Shown: positions 24,791 through 34,709 of the stretch, piece after piece
How positions within the stretch are numbered: position 1 is the stretch's first letter
How the letters are laid out: the number at the start of each line of letters is the position of its first letter
Assembly: GCA_030141605.1 (NCBI GenBank)
Contig: JAQGDQ010000461.1
Location: 62,001 to 126,000 of the forward strand
Direction of reading: 5' to 3'
DNA from: Tubiluchus corallicola
Lineage: Eukaryota > Priapulida > Priapulimorpha > Priapulimorphida > Tubiluchidae
DNA: 64,000 bases
Translations under genes and position numbers: made by a program
Notes under the pieces: generated by a model
Seen by the model: only the letters and a program-made list of their open reading frames with translations
What the model was told of the DNA's origin: nothing
The model's database searches: none

Positions 24791-25190
24791 GGATCTTGAA
24801 CAACTCTGTTGTGGGCATTAATGTGGGCATTAATACACCCGTATTTCAACAAAGAAAACTTAATTATATATCATACAGCTAGATGGTTAGACATGCAGAT
24901 TCGCAATTTCAAACAGTACTACTTTCAGGTGAGATGTATAATAAAATTTGCAATCTTTTGGAAGGAAATTATAATGCAACAGATAAAGCCTTAAGTGACA
25001 TAAAAAGTATTTCTATACAAGCAGCAAACAAAGTTCTAGTGACAACAAATGACCAGAGCTTTTCAAATGGAATAAAGAGCACACGAAACCACCAATATAC
25101 AAATCAAACAATTAAAATGTTTAAATGACACGCAAACTTATTGAACAAATATTACAAAAGATATCCAAAATAATAATACTTATTTTAGGC

Positions 25191-25339
25191 ACCAATTAGA
25201 AAGGTATATGAAATCTATGAAAGAAAGGAAAAATATTTTAAAAGACATGGTTGAAACAAAAAAAAAACTAAACGAATTTAAATGCTGTCATCCAAAAGAG
25301 TATGAGAAGGAAATGTGTGGCAATAAAATAAACCTATAG
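25191..25339 (+). CDS. Possible unidentified terminal exon, Lys/Glu-rich
   Basis: After a good acceptor (ttattttag) at about 25182-25190 there is an open frame of about 49 codons ending in TAG at 25339. It encodes a charged, probably helical stretch (QLERYMKSMKERKNILKDMV, then CCHPKEYEKEMC). I do not recognise it. It could be the last exon of the candidate gene starting at 23635, but the link is unproven. Confidence 0.25.
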
Positions 25340-25553
25340 AAATCCATACGGAAACCTTTTATACACATTTTCATAATTTGTTTTGAAAAATCAGACGATT
25401 AGATGTAAAATTCAACCAGAATGTTGAATTGTGCTTTCCTTTGTCATATGTGTACAATGCATCTTTTAATGAACCTATTTTGCTACATATATGGAAATCA
25501 GCTGACATCATTCCAATTTTCAAAAAGGTGATACCTGTGATCTGAATAATTAT

Positions 25554-28500
25554 TAGGGGTGAGCATCCGAGATCTCTACCAGAAAGCGAATTCGAATCGA
25601 ACAAAATTTGAGACTTTCAAATACGAATCAAACCGAACTTTACTATTTCAATTTCGAATTGAGATGAAAAAATTTTCGAACAAGTTTTTGATTCAGCAGG
25701 GAAAATTAGTTTTACAAAGAGCATGCATATTATTCCATTTTGTTCTGCAGTAAAACAACTAATAATTTGTTTAAAATTGTGCACAGAAATCACAGCTAAA
25801 TTATGCTAACTGCACGATGCTTCAATCGTTTTAATCATAAAGAATGAGTGTTTGCGATTGCGATTGCGAGACTCGACTCTCTCCACCTATCAGAGGCGGG
25901 CACCGTTATAGGGTGCAAAGTCTATTCTTCTATAACGCTGATTGTTTAGTTGTCTTTTCCAAGGTTAATGTCTTTATCCTGTATTCCATAAATTCGTTCA
26001 CTAGATTTCTAATTTCTAGCAATCCTTCCTTTTCACTGCTCATTAATACATCTGAGTTCAAACTTTTTTTCCATTCTCCATATCTGTGACATCTAAGCAT
26101 ATGTTCAGTAGTGTCATCATCTTCCTCACACACTGGACCTAATAACTGATCCTTAAACTCATTCTTGTAGTTCCCTTTAATTTTAAAATATTCAGTCTTA
26201 TTTTCAATATATATTTAACCTCTTCTGGCTTGCATGTGTCTATGTATTTTTGTCGTTTCCACTCGGTATGCCTTAAAAATCTTAATTTAGTGCTGCTCCT
26301 GCATTTTTCTGCACATTCATTCTTTATACAACATTCAATCTTATTCTTTATTTCTTTCTTCCATTCAGACTTTTTCATGACCTTCACCCTTTCTTTATTA
26401 GCATCTATGGTATATTTTTTGCAGCCTCAACTACTTCATTATACCATGACCTTTTATGTGCACTGTTTATTTGCATTTCGAGTACCTCTGATGCTAATCT
26501 CTTTGGTTTACTAATCAGTAAATTCTGATAGAACATCAATCTCCTATAATTTACTTTATGTTTTAGAGGCCATATGCCTATTTCAGTTACTAATCCCCAG
26601 TATGGCGTTGATTCACTAAGATTAAATAATGTTTTTAAAGCATTTGCTTGAATCATTTCTAATTTCTCCCAATCAGTTGTCGTCAAATTTGACCATGTCT
26701 CAGAACTATTTAGCACTGCACTCACTGAAAGAAGCTCGTACAGCATTAGTTTTACCCCTATTGAGCAATCTCCCACTTTCAGCTGACCTCCCATTGTATT
26801 GATGTAACTAATTATCATTTTATTTTTCCCAGTTCGTTTTCCCAACATTGTTTCATAACTACATTTTGTATTAATCCAATCTCCAAAATATTGGTATTCC
26901 TCTGCTTCCTTAACATCTCCGTTCCTTAGTGACTCACATAATTCTGGAATCCTCTTCCTTCGTGTCATGTTAGTTCTCATATATTGTGTTTTCTGTATAT
27001 AGAATGATAATCTTTTGGTTCTTTCAATTTCTTGATAGTTTTTAACCATGTGCTTGATTATAGTTTCTTGTCCTATTCCAACAATATCGTCAATGAATAA
27101 TAACATACCCACATGTATATGCCTGCCCATTACAGTCCCTGTTATCACCATCTCATTAATTCGGTTTATTGCAGCACAACATAGTAATGGTCCCAGCACT
27201 GTTCCCTGTTGGACTATTTCATTTATTTCTATCTGGTCTGTTCTTCCCAATGGTGTTTCTATAACTATTTCTGCAATTTCATTTAGTTTATATAGCATAA
27301 AAATTTCTCCTGGTGATGTGCCCATCCTCCATAATTCTGTCAATGCATCGTTCAACCACAACTTATCAAAACACTTTTCTATGTCACAAAAAATTATGTA
27401 CACTTCATTTTTATAAAACCTGTTATACTCTAACATTGCCCTCAAGGTGTACAGATGGTCATATACCCCTCTGTTTTTTCATCCGCCACATTGGTGAACT
27501 CCTATGTTTTCTTCAAATTTAACTATTATTCTATTTTTGATCACCTTTTCCATTAGTTTACTGAAAATATTTGTTATGAACAGCCCTCGTCTATTTTTCA
27601 TCTCTTTCTTGTCACCTTTTCCCTTATATATTGACTTTATTTTCATTTGGGCCCATTGTTTCGGTATTTTCTTTTGCTTCATTATTTCATTCAGCATTGC
27701 TACTATACTATCGATAAATTCCTTCCCTGCTTGTTTGATCATTTCATTCTTCCATCTTTGCATGTCTGGAGCCTTTTTATTTTTTAATGATCGAACGGCT
27801 TCATTCACTTCACTGTTAGTAATTACTTTTACTTCCTCCTCACTTGCCATTTGTTCAACAAGTTTGAAAATTTGTTCAACCCTTGATTCTATCATTTGCT
27901 CATATTCATCCTCTGTCGGAGTAGGAGTTAACAATTCTTCATAATATTTTTTAAAAATCATCTTAATTTTTCCTGGGTCCTCTTGGATCTCACCTTGTTT
28001 ATCTCTCATTGATATAGCTTCTTCTATTTTAGGTTTATCGATGCACTTTTTGAATTCCCAGAACTACTGCTGCTTAAGTTTTCCATTTACTGTAATTGTC
28101 TTAACAATTTTATTTATTCTATTTATTTGTTCCTTCCTTTGCACATTCCTCATCATGTTTTCTATTAGTTCAATTTTTATTTTAATCATTCTTTTTCTTT
28201 CAGAGTCTTCTTCGTTGCTCATTTCATGTCTTTCGTCTTTCTTTATTTAACTTCCTTGACATTTTACTTTCATATTTTTGTTTCCTTTTTCCTTTTACTG
28301 AAAGGCACCTGTCTCTTATTGCTGCAACTTGATTAATCCAACCATCATATTTGCTCTGAATTGATCTGTTACTGCTCCATACTTTGCTAAATATTTGATC
28401 ATCAGTTTCTTTTTTGTATTTGTTCATTTTATTTTTATTAGACACTACTAATTTTTTTATCTCATCACTTTTATCTCTTTTCATTTTGCTAATGTCAACC

Positions 28501-29193
28501 TAATCAAATTCACTATATATTGTATTGAGGTCTATATATATTATTTTTTTCTCGCCACTACTAGTCACTCTGTACACTCCATACAGTTTTCGTCAACAAG
28601 TGTAAACCTATGTGCATTTACATCATTTGCACTTATTATAATATAATCAATAACAGATTTCCCAGCTTCTTCTCTTGTCCAAATTCCTGAGCATTCTTCA
28701 GTTGCATTTAATATTACTAGATTTTCTTTTTTAACCAGATTTAGTAACATTTTTCCTGCCCAAGTTATTTCATCATTATTACCTTTGATAATATTTTCTA
28801 CTTTTGCATTGAAGTCACCTATAAGTAAGCACTCTTGGTTTTCATTTTTTGCTTTTTGTACTTGTTTATGTATTTGTTCATACATTTTCTTCATTTCTTC
28901 TGTATCTGTCCTACTTTCCTGAGGTGCATACAATAATCCTACTCTCAATTTTACTTTTGAATTATCCATTACAACCCATAATTGTTCGCCTACTTCATTA
29001 TACTGGTCAGCTTTTATTGTTACATTTTTTAAGTCATTTTTAATTGCCAATAATATCCCCCCTCCATACTTATTTCTATTGTGATGTGTGATTGAAGTGC
29101 TGAATTATTCGAATCTATAGTTTTAGGTTTGAATTGAATTCGAACTAGAAAAACTCGTTCGAATTGAATTCGAACGTTCAATGCTCATCCCTA
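25554..29193. mobile_element. hAT-type non-autonomous element split by a nested LINE
   Basis: The left end is TAGGGGTGAGCATCC and the right end AATGCTCATCCCTA. Flanks at 25546-25553 (ataattat) and 29194-29201 (acaattat) match at 7 of 8 bases, as expected for hAT. The left part (25554 to about 25850) and right part (about 29105 to 29193) match, in inverse orientation, the two halves of the uninterrupted 239-bp relative at 51240-51478. Shared words include ttgttctgcagtaaaac and tatagattcgaataattc. So a LINE landed inside a small hAT element. Confidence 0.85.
25860..29100 (-). mobile_element. 5'-truncated, mutated non-LTR retrotransposon with endonuclease and reverse transcriptase
   Basis: Read on the minus strand. 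About 29085-28565 is an APE-type endonuclease part (NKYGGGILLAIK, GLLYAPQES, LIGDFNAKV, SVIDYIIIS). About 28484-28224 is a basic linker. About 28009-26405 is the reverse transcriptase, with FCDIEKCFDKLW, QQGTVLGPLLCCAAINRI and the catalytic-box equivalent LLFIDDIVG. About 26387-25930 is a C-terminal region with VCEEDDDTTEHMLRC. The frame is broken by an in-frame TGA at about 27475 (between GVHQCGG and KNRGVYDHL) and by frame shifts at about 28.1-28.2 kb, 26.4 kb and 26.14 kb. It is non-functional. I do not assign a clade. Confidence 0.88.
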
Positions 29194-30224
29194 ACAATTA
29201 TAGGCCCGTGTTTCTTATATGTATATGTTGCAAAATAATGGAAATGTGCATAGGTGATGAAATGTTAAAACGTCTCATATGTAACTATTGTCCTGCGTCT
29301 AGTCAGTCAAAAAGTAACAACTCTTTTAAACTGTATGTTTTATTTGATCTGCTAAAACACTTTGTCATTTTTTTCCTAATAGGGTTGTTACTACATGTAT
29401 CTGGAACAATTTACGAGAATTTGTAAATGATGTACTATTGGTAAAAGCTCAAAAGGCAAAATTAATATTTTTAGACGATAATTAAATTATGTCAATCTCA
29501 ATGTTTCTTAGAATTCAACAGGCACATGTATAAGCATTTGCCCACCGTGACTCCCCCACAACGCCCCTCATTATTATGTTGTATTTTATGGGTGTACATA
29601 AATTATTTTAATGTCTATTGCATGCTTTTCATAATGATATACATATGCGTACGAATATGTACATATTTTAATGGATATTGTTTACTTTTTATTTGATGTG
29701 CGATAAACTTAAACTTAAAAGCTTAAACTTGTTTTGAACTACTTGCCAAGGCAAGGCATTGACTGGAAATTCATATTTGGGCAATAAACGACAACTAAAC
29801 TGATATTGAACTGAATTGAAAAGAAGAGCTTCCATATTAGCTGTGCTCGTTAGCAACGAAAATTCAGCTAATGTCTTTATGCCACGTATTGATACTCTTG
29901 CTAAGTTATTGTTCCTAAGATTAAGTTATTGACTAAGATTAAAAATAATCGAATTTATAATTGAAATAATAGCCGAGTCTAAAAGGTTTGTTGTAATAAT
30001 ATTGTCTCTCAGAATTTTCAGAGATGTGAATAATGGTAGCAAAACCGTACCGTACTGTAGTAAACTGAGAGTCGTGCCAAACTGTCAGCTCATGCTGATC
30101 TTTTTCACGTGTACGGGTATTGACTGTCACTGTGAAAATTTACCAAACCAGACTTGAAGACATTTATCAGTAGTGCCTCAACTAGCTTCAATCAGTGTGC
30201 TGATTGATAAGGACCTGAAGTTTT
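29194..30224. other. Intergenic DNA with old retrotransposon debris
   Basis: A plus-strand frame near 29200-29260 (NYRPVFLICICCKIMEMCIG) looks like the NYRPISLL-type motif of a LINE reverse transcriptase. A typical retrotransposon-like 3' terminus (caataaacgacaactaaactg, then attgaactgaattg) lies at about 29780-29820. Otherwise nothing is recognisable. Confidence 0.45.
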
Positions 30225-30810
30225 ACAATCATACAAGCTCGTTGGTAAACAAACCCAGTATGACAATAAAGAGTTTGCCGCCATGAAACGTGCGTTTACG
30301 TACATAAACAGTGAAATGATTGTTCACATAATCAAAACTCTTCTTAGACCACACCTAGAATATGCCAATGTTGTTTGGGGACCAAAGTTTATAGGAAATG
30401 CTCAACTCACAGAAAATGTTCTACGAAGGGCTATAGTATAGATGGTTTCATCATTCAGTGCCTTGGACTACACAGCAAGACTAAGAAAATTAAGCATTCC
30501 ATCTGTACAATATAGGGCCAATGCAGTGACATGATTCAGGTATTTTGAATTATCAATAAAAGCGACGATTTGGACAAGTCATCCTTTTTCTTGAGGTATG
30601 CAGCAACCACTAGAGGTCACCCTTGCAAATTCTACAAATCCAGAGCCAAACTGGATTTAAGGAAGTAGTGGAATGGAATCGCAAACATTCTTTGTACCGT
30701 ACTCACACTAAATGCCAGTAGAGAAAAGGCATTACAAGTGATCCATGGACCTACCTCTAGCATTAAACATTGGATATGGATATGGAGATTATTCAATATA
30801 TATGCTTCAA
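30225..30810 (+). mobile_element. CR1/L2-like LINE remnant
   Basis: The plus strand reads KTLLRPHLEYANVVWGPKF, then NVLRRAIV, a stop, then LDYTARLRKLSIPSVQYRAN and another stop. This is the conserved thumb/connection region that follows the reverse transcriptase in CR1/L2-type LINEs. At least two in-frame stops make it a pseudogene. Confidence 0.8.
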
Positions 30811-30929
30811 TTATTGACAGCTCTATGTTAGTACAATTTTGAGTGTTTAGTGGTATTAGGTTGTTTTAACAGCTTCCTTTCATGGCCGCTCACGTTTCTG
30901 TCAACTCCTAACTTCTCATAAAGTATTCT

Positions 30930-31215
30930 TCTTTATTGGATTTGTCAATGAAGGTTCCATACCACTAATGCATATTCCAGATGTGGTCTAACTATTGATA
31001 TATGGGGTCTAACTTAAAGATAACTAAATACACATCCTTTGCTTAATAGCAGTCAGTTAAAACTTTTCTATTTCAAAGTTAGTCTATTGTTAAGTGACAC
31101 CTACTGTATAATATTATACAAGGTGATGGTAAGCCCGACACTAATTTAAAGATCCTTGGATGAATACTTGAATTGAAAAGTGCAAATAAAATTCAGTTCA
31201 ATTCAATGCCATCAG
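30930..31215 (-). mobile_element. Small LINE remnants and a 3' tail
   Basis: On the minus strand about 31000-30950 reads VRPHLEYALVVWN, the same LINE motif as at 24.3 and 30.3 kb. Sequence at about 31165-31210 (aaataaaattcagttcaattc) resembles a LINE 3' terminus on the plus strand. These are short decayed fragments. Confidence 0.5.
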
Positions 31216-31527
31216 TACCTATGTGTACAGATTTGAATGGCTTAAATTTGTACACATATTTTTTCTTTAATTTCGTCAACTGCAAAAAATCATACAATCT
31301 TAAAATAAACTTCTTAACAACTTCAATGAGTAAATCCAGCTTAAATTGATTTATGTAAATAATTATAATTTTATATATGTGTGTAAGAGTGTGTGCGTGC
31401 TTGTGATATCTTTACGTGTAGTTGTTCTTCAGAACTTGTATATGCCACAATCTAAGTACCATCTGACCAGTGACCACACCAGCTGGCTTAGCCTAATTAC
31501 TGATTGCTGTTGTGCTTGATTAAGCCA

Positions 31528-31667
31528 GTAAATAACTAGTGGACGTTTTTTGACTGTGTCAAAAACTGTTGCAAGACTCTGCTTCTGTGACAGGATGTGC
31601 CTTATGTGAGAGCTTTTATTTGTAAAATTAAAATGTTTTTCAAAATAGTTAACATGTATGCAAACAC
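31528..31667. repeat. Dispersed repeat copy matching the last MLF intron
   Basis: Same ordered words as at 16411-16543, including actgtgtcaaaaactgt, cttctgtgacag and ttttcaaaata, in the same orientation. Confidence 0.6.
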
Positions 31668-31788
31668 TGTTATGCTTGACAAACTTTACATGGGATTTGA
31701 ATCTGCAACTTTTAGAAGCAAAATAGAACACTCTAACCATTGCGACACATAACTTTCAAGCACTCACGCTCAGTTTATAATGGCTATA

Positions 31789-32195
31789 CAGTGTTCCCTC
31801 GCTACTTCGCGGTTCGTTTATCGCGTACTCGCTGTTTCGCAGGTTTTCAAAAATATTAATGTAAAATATTTATCGCGGTATTTTCGCTGTTTCACACGGG
31901 TTTTTGCGGTACGCCGTCTAAAGTATTTTTGCACATGCGTAGTACGTATTGTACAGTAATGTATAGATTTGAAGAATTTTGCATAAAAAATCACAAAATG
32001 TACAAAAATATATTAAAAGTGTTAATTCTAACATTAAAAGACTATTATAAATCATAAAAAAATACCATTTACAGTAAATAGTGTATTTATTCAGCGGATG
32101 AATACACACCAAAGCATAGCGTCCCTACTTTGCGGAAATTCACTTATCGCAGGTGGGCCTGGAACGGAACACCCACGATAAGTCAGGGAACACTG
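31789..32195. mobile_element. 407-bp Tigger-like (mariner superfamily) MITE with TA duplication
   Basis: Starts CAGTGTTCCCTCGCTACTTC and ends CAGGGAACACTG. It is flanked by TA on both sides (31787-31788 and 32196-32197). Inner words such as 'tcgcggt', 'ttatcgc' and 'gcggaaattcacttatcgc' are arranged as diverged inverted repeats. No transposase frame is present. Confidence 0.88.
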
Positions 32196-32614
32196 TAATA
32201 CTGAGGCAGAATATGACGTCATCTGCATTGTGCGAGAATCCAGTTTCACATTGAATTTCTGCTATTTAGCCTAAAATTTCTCGATCAGTGTTCGTGCTTG
32301 TTTAGGTGTTTTCGGAAAAAACTTATATCATCTTGTAGCACAGTCTTTTCTCTTTCTAAAGAGTTATAAAACTCCCTTATACATTCCCATAACAAACCCG
32401 ATGAACGCATTTTCTCAATGATATTTCGCTCAGTTTCTACACTGATATAGGAAACTCTTACCTTTAACCCAGGTCCAGTGTCCACCAAAAACAGCAAAAC
32501 TTACACCGTTTGATTTGTCTCATCAAAACCTTTCATTTGATATATTACACAACACTGTTACTCAAAACTGAAAGCATTTGTGTCCCATACCCCTCGATTT
32601 TAGTTTTTGCTATC

Positions 32615-32926
32615 AAAAAAATTTCCCAAATGCAAATGGCTCATTTTAAGCCGTGCACAACAACTTGACACCACCTACCTACATACTAAAAATTGCGGCC
32701 CTAGCTCAAAAACTGTAGGAGGAGAACCAGCCTAACGAAAAAAAGAAGCTCTGTCCGCTTTGTGACATTTGACCCAGGAGTAACGGGTCATGTGCGAGCA
32801 TAAATTCTCCTGCCTGGAGAGTGTGCCCTGTGAGTTTCTTGAACCTAGCCCTGTGCATGTGTGAGTTATTAAAGAAACAAAATGTCACAAAGAATAAAGA
32901 ATAAAAACCAGGGGTAAATCAAGAAG
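32615..32926. repeat. Dispersed repeat of unknown kind, copy 2
   Basis: Same orientation and order of blocks as 16671-16989, for example ggccctagctcaaaaactg, acgggtcatgtgcga and gagttatt. The copies are diverged, and I could not define termini. Confidence 0.75.
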
Positions 32927-33160
32927 ATTCTGCTGTAAGCAGGATCTTAGTAAGTGTAACTATATTACTTGTACAATATATGGTTGACTAACTGATATAT
33001 AATCAGTTAAAATATACGCAATCATGAAATTCGTAATTTACTTATAGTTACTTAGTTCTCTCCACACCAGGGATATGTTACCACATTACACTCTCTCAAA
33101 ATTGCATTGCATAATTGTACAGTTGCAGTGGTGAAAATGGCAATTTTCTCTGAAAGTGAC

Positions 33161-33162
<2 letters not shown>

Positions 33163-33198
<36 letters not shown>

Positions 33199-33319
33199 TA
33201 TTTCCTACAATTCATTAAATGAATGTACACTTTTTAATAGTTAGCAAATTTAGTAAATAAATTAATATTAATGGTAACTTGTGACCGGATTAGTGGAAAA
33301 AGTAAGTACTGATATTTAC

Positions 33320-33351
<32 letters not shown>

Positions 33352-33420
33352 ATGTATATACATGCTTATATATCGTATATATATATATATATATATATAT
33401 ATGCATGTATATATATCGTT
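33163..33420. repeat. (TA)n and (TG)n microsatellites
   Basis: Runs of TA at about 33168-33193, 33320-33334 and 33374-33402, with a short TG tract at 33335-33350. Apparent open frames through this segment are repeat artefacts. Confidence 0.95.
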
Positions 33421-33423
33421 TTC

Positions 33424-33650
33424 ATCCATTGTTGAGATGTGACGATATTCGCCTAGCTGTAATTTGTTTTCGAGCTCAAAAACAATGTTGTCACTTGCTT
33501 TGCCTATCTGCCCTTTTATTTGACTAACGTAGTAAATCAAATTATTCTTTCTTCTAGAAAGCCCATAAATTTGCCTCATTTTTAGCATTTTGTGCAGGAT
33601 GTTATGGAATGAGCTTGCACCCAATGGAAAAAACTTTTGTGGATGTAAAA
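33424..33650 (-). CDS. Unidentified coding-looking stretch
   Basis: On the minus strand an open frame reads HPQKFFPLGASSFHNILHKM, then RQIYGLSRRKNNLIYYVSQI, then GEYRHISTMDEND, and then runs into a TA microsatellite. The composition is protein-like and free of stops over about 75 codons. I do not recognise the family. It may be an exon of a gene divergent from SLC33A1, or a piece of a mobile-element protein. Another minus-strand open stretch at about 32443-32285 (ending KHLNKHEH, TGA at 32285, behind a fair acceptor) could belong with it. Neither is proven. Confidence 0.3.
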
Positions 33651-34709
33651 CGTGCAGACAGATAGATCTGTGTATGTGAGTGTCGGTGTGAATGCAGTGG
33701 AAACATGGTCTTGCTTGTGCCAGTTGTTGACAGTTGAAACGATTAGTGGTTTTATATATTCCAATGTTTTTGATGTATTATGTAGGAGTTTGTCATTTGC
33801 TTCTTGTTGTAGTACTGATGCTTCAAAAAACCTAATGTTAGCTCATAATTTATATAGCATAAGTTCATTATGTTGTGTACATTGTGTCATTAGTGAATGG
33901 CTAAAATTAACGGCGCAAATTTAGACTAGCGTGTTTTCTCGCCAAGTAAACTCCCCCGAAAAAACTTGTAACCACATTCAGGCTGGAGAGCAAATACTGC
34001 TGCGAGTTACTCTCCAACAGTTAGCACAAGCTGACAGCCTGAGACTTCCTTCTCTATTCACTGCGAGATTTATCGAGAGTAACTTACTGAGTCGTTCAGA
34101 CTAGACAGTTACTCACAGGAAATCTACTAACAGCAACTATCATTGAGTTTGTGATAACTTGCCGACAGTAACTCGCAAGCAGTTCACGCTTGTGAGTTTG
34201 CTGTCAGAGAGAAAACTCACAACTGAAACCTAGCTAGTCTGGACAAGTTATCATTAAATGTGAGAAAGGTCTAGTTTCAGATGCTCTTTTGTTCTGAATA
34301 GCAGTAATATATTCTTTGTGTGTAAGTGTCAAAATATATTTTGAATCTTAGAAATTTTGTATCCTTACCGTAAATTATAAACAAAACTTGATATTTCAGC
34401 CACATTTATTCTCTTGCTCCCAGAAGTACTTGTTTTGTTGGAATGACAAATAAACTAAGATATTGTTCTTTTCCAGAATATTATTTTCACTTTTTATCAT
34501 TGTTTGGTTGTGGCACAAATTTATTTTCTATGGTAGAATTTGAGCTAAAGTGTTAGCTTTGATAAACCTCATATGTTTTAAGCAAAAAAATATATACAAT
34601 TAACAAATTTGTTACTCAAAAGGCAGGCTTGAAAATGCTAATTTGTTAGATTTGGTAATTTTCATAATTAGGTAATATTTTGCACCAATTGTTTCATATA
34701 TTTTTTTAG

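Noticed and set aside
33316-33423. Ile/Tyr repeat peptides on both strands
   Set aside because: Artefacts of the TA microsatellite.
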